Shown piece after piece: positions 63,972 through 64,000 of a DNA stretch of 64,000 bases. Origin of the DNA: Pseudomonas mendocina (GTDB lineage Bacteria; Pseudomonadota; Gammaproteobacteria; Pseudomonadales; Pseudomonadaceae). Position numbers and translations under genes: made by a program. Positions within the stretch are counted from its first letter, which is position 1. Every line of letters begins with the position of its first letter. The notes under the pieces were generated by a model. It did no database searches. It saw only the letters and a program-made list of their open reading frames with translations, and was not told the DNA's origin. The stretch spans positions 4,216,001-4,280,000 of the forward strand of contig NZ_CP027657.1 in NCBI RefSeq assembly GCF_003008615.1. The letters run 5' to 3'.

Positions 63972-64000
63972 ATGCTGGTGATGCGCCCCGCGCAAATGGC
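63972..64000 (+). CDS. aruF: Start of arginine N-succinyltransferase alpha subunit (partial)
   Basis: Only the first nine codons (MLVMRPAQM) are inside the window, preceded by GAGGAG nine bases upstream. The start and position right after aruC match aruF, which makes N2-succinylarginine. Truncated by the window edge. Confidence 0.75.

Overview
The window is high-GC DNA from a Pseudomonas, most likely the P. mendocina/oleovorans/alcaligenes branch. The evidence is the run rmf-pyrD-rlmL-dacB with a Pseudomonas-type rmf leader, an aot arginine transporter followed by argR and the aru (arginine succinyltransferase) genes, and a divergent xcp type II secretion cluster. I named genes by reading protein motifs; no database search was possible, so species level is inference.

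Layout. 0.2-2.4 kb: MFS efflux protein divergent from an MmyB-type regulator. 2.5-9.8 kb: housekeeping block (small conserved proteins, pyrD, rmf with its structured leader, rlmL, dacB, yggL). 9.9-17.3 kb: TonB receptor with a Zur-like operator, a hydrolase, a PAS/GGDEF protein, a compact PAAR-amidase-membrane protein cassette that looks like a type VI effector/immunity set, and a DJ-1/PfpI protein. 17.4-25.9 kb: LysR regulator divergent from a catabolic cluster (split transketolase, SDR, TRAP transporter, 3-hydroxyisobutyrate-dehydrogenase-like enzyme, AEC permease). 26-33 kb: accessory island with a structured leader RNA and two small genes, a frameshifted ParS/MbcA-type antitoxin, a PD-(D/E)XK nuclease next to a RloC/PrrC-like zinc-hook ATPase, a hydrolase and a low-molecular-weight phosphatase. 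33.4-39.9 kb: AT-richer RHS locus in which two paralogous exported prefix proteins precede a separately exported RHS core protein with a cysteine-rich tail and a small overlapping membrane protein. 40-46.4 kb: ordinary core-like genes (AI-2E family permease, methyltransferase, GFA protein, LysE exporter, LysR, amidase). 46.5-57.3 kb: complete xcpP-Z set, invaded by small inverted-repeat elements. 57.9-64 kb: aotJQMP-argR and aruC, with aruF starting at the right edge.

How parts work together. ArgR sits between the transporter and catabolic genes; TGTCGC-N8-AA half-sites lie at the same distance from the -10 boxes of aotJ and aruC, so arginine uptake and degradation look co-regulated. XcpP-Z form a whole secretion machine except for the prepilin peptidase, which is not here. 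The split transketolase, SDR, TRAP and dehydrogenase genes are closely spaced and likely import and break down one small acid or sugar acid, which I cannot name.

The least ordinary parts are the split, duplicated RHS locus with a poly-G frameshift; the zinc-hook ATPase plus nuclease pair; the PAAR-amidase cassette; and an in-frame 153-bp element that now supplies the start region of xcpT.
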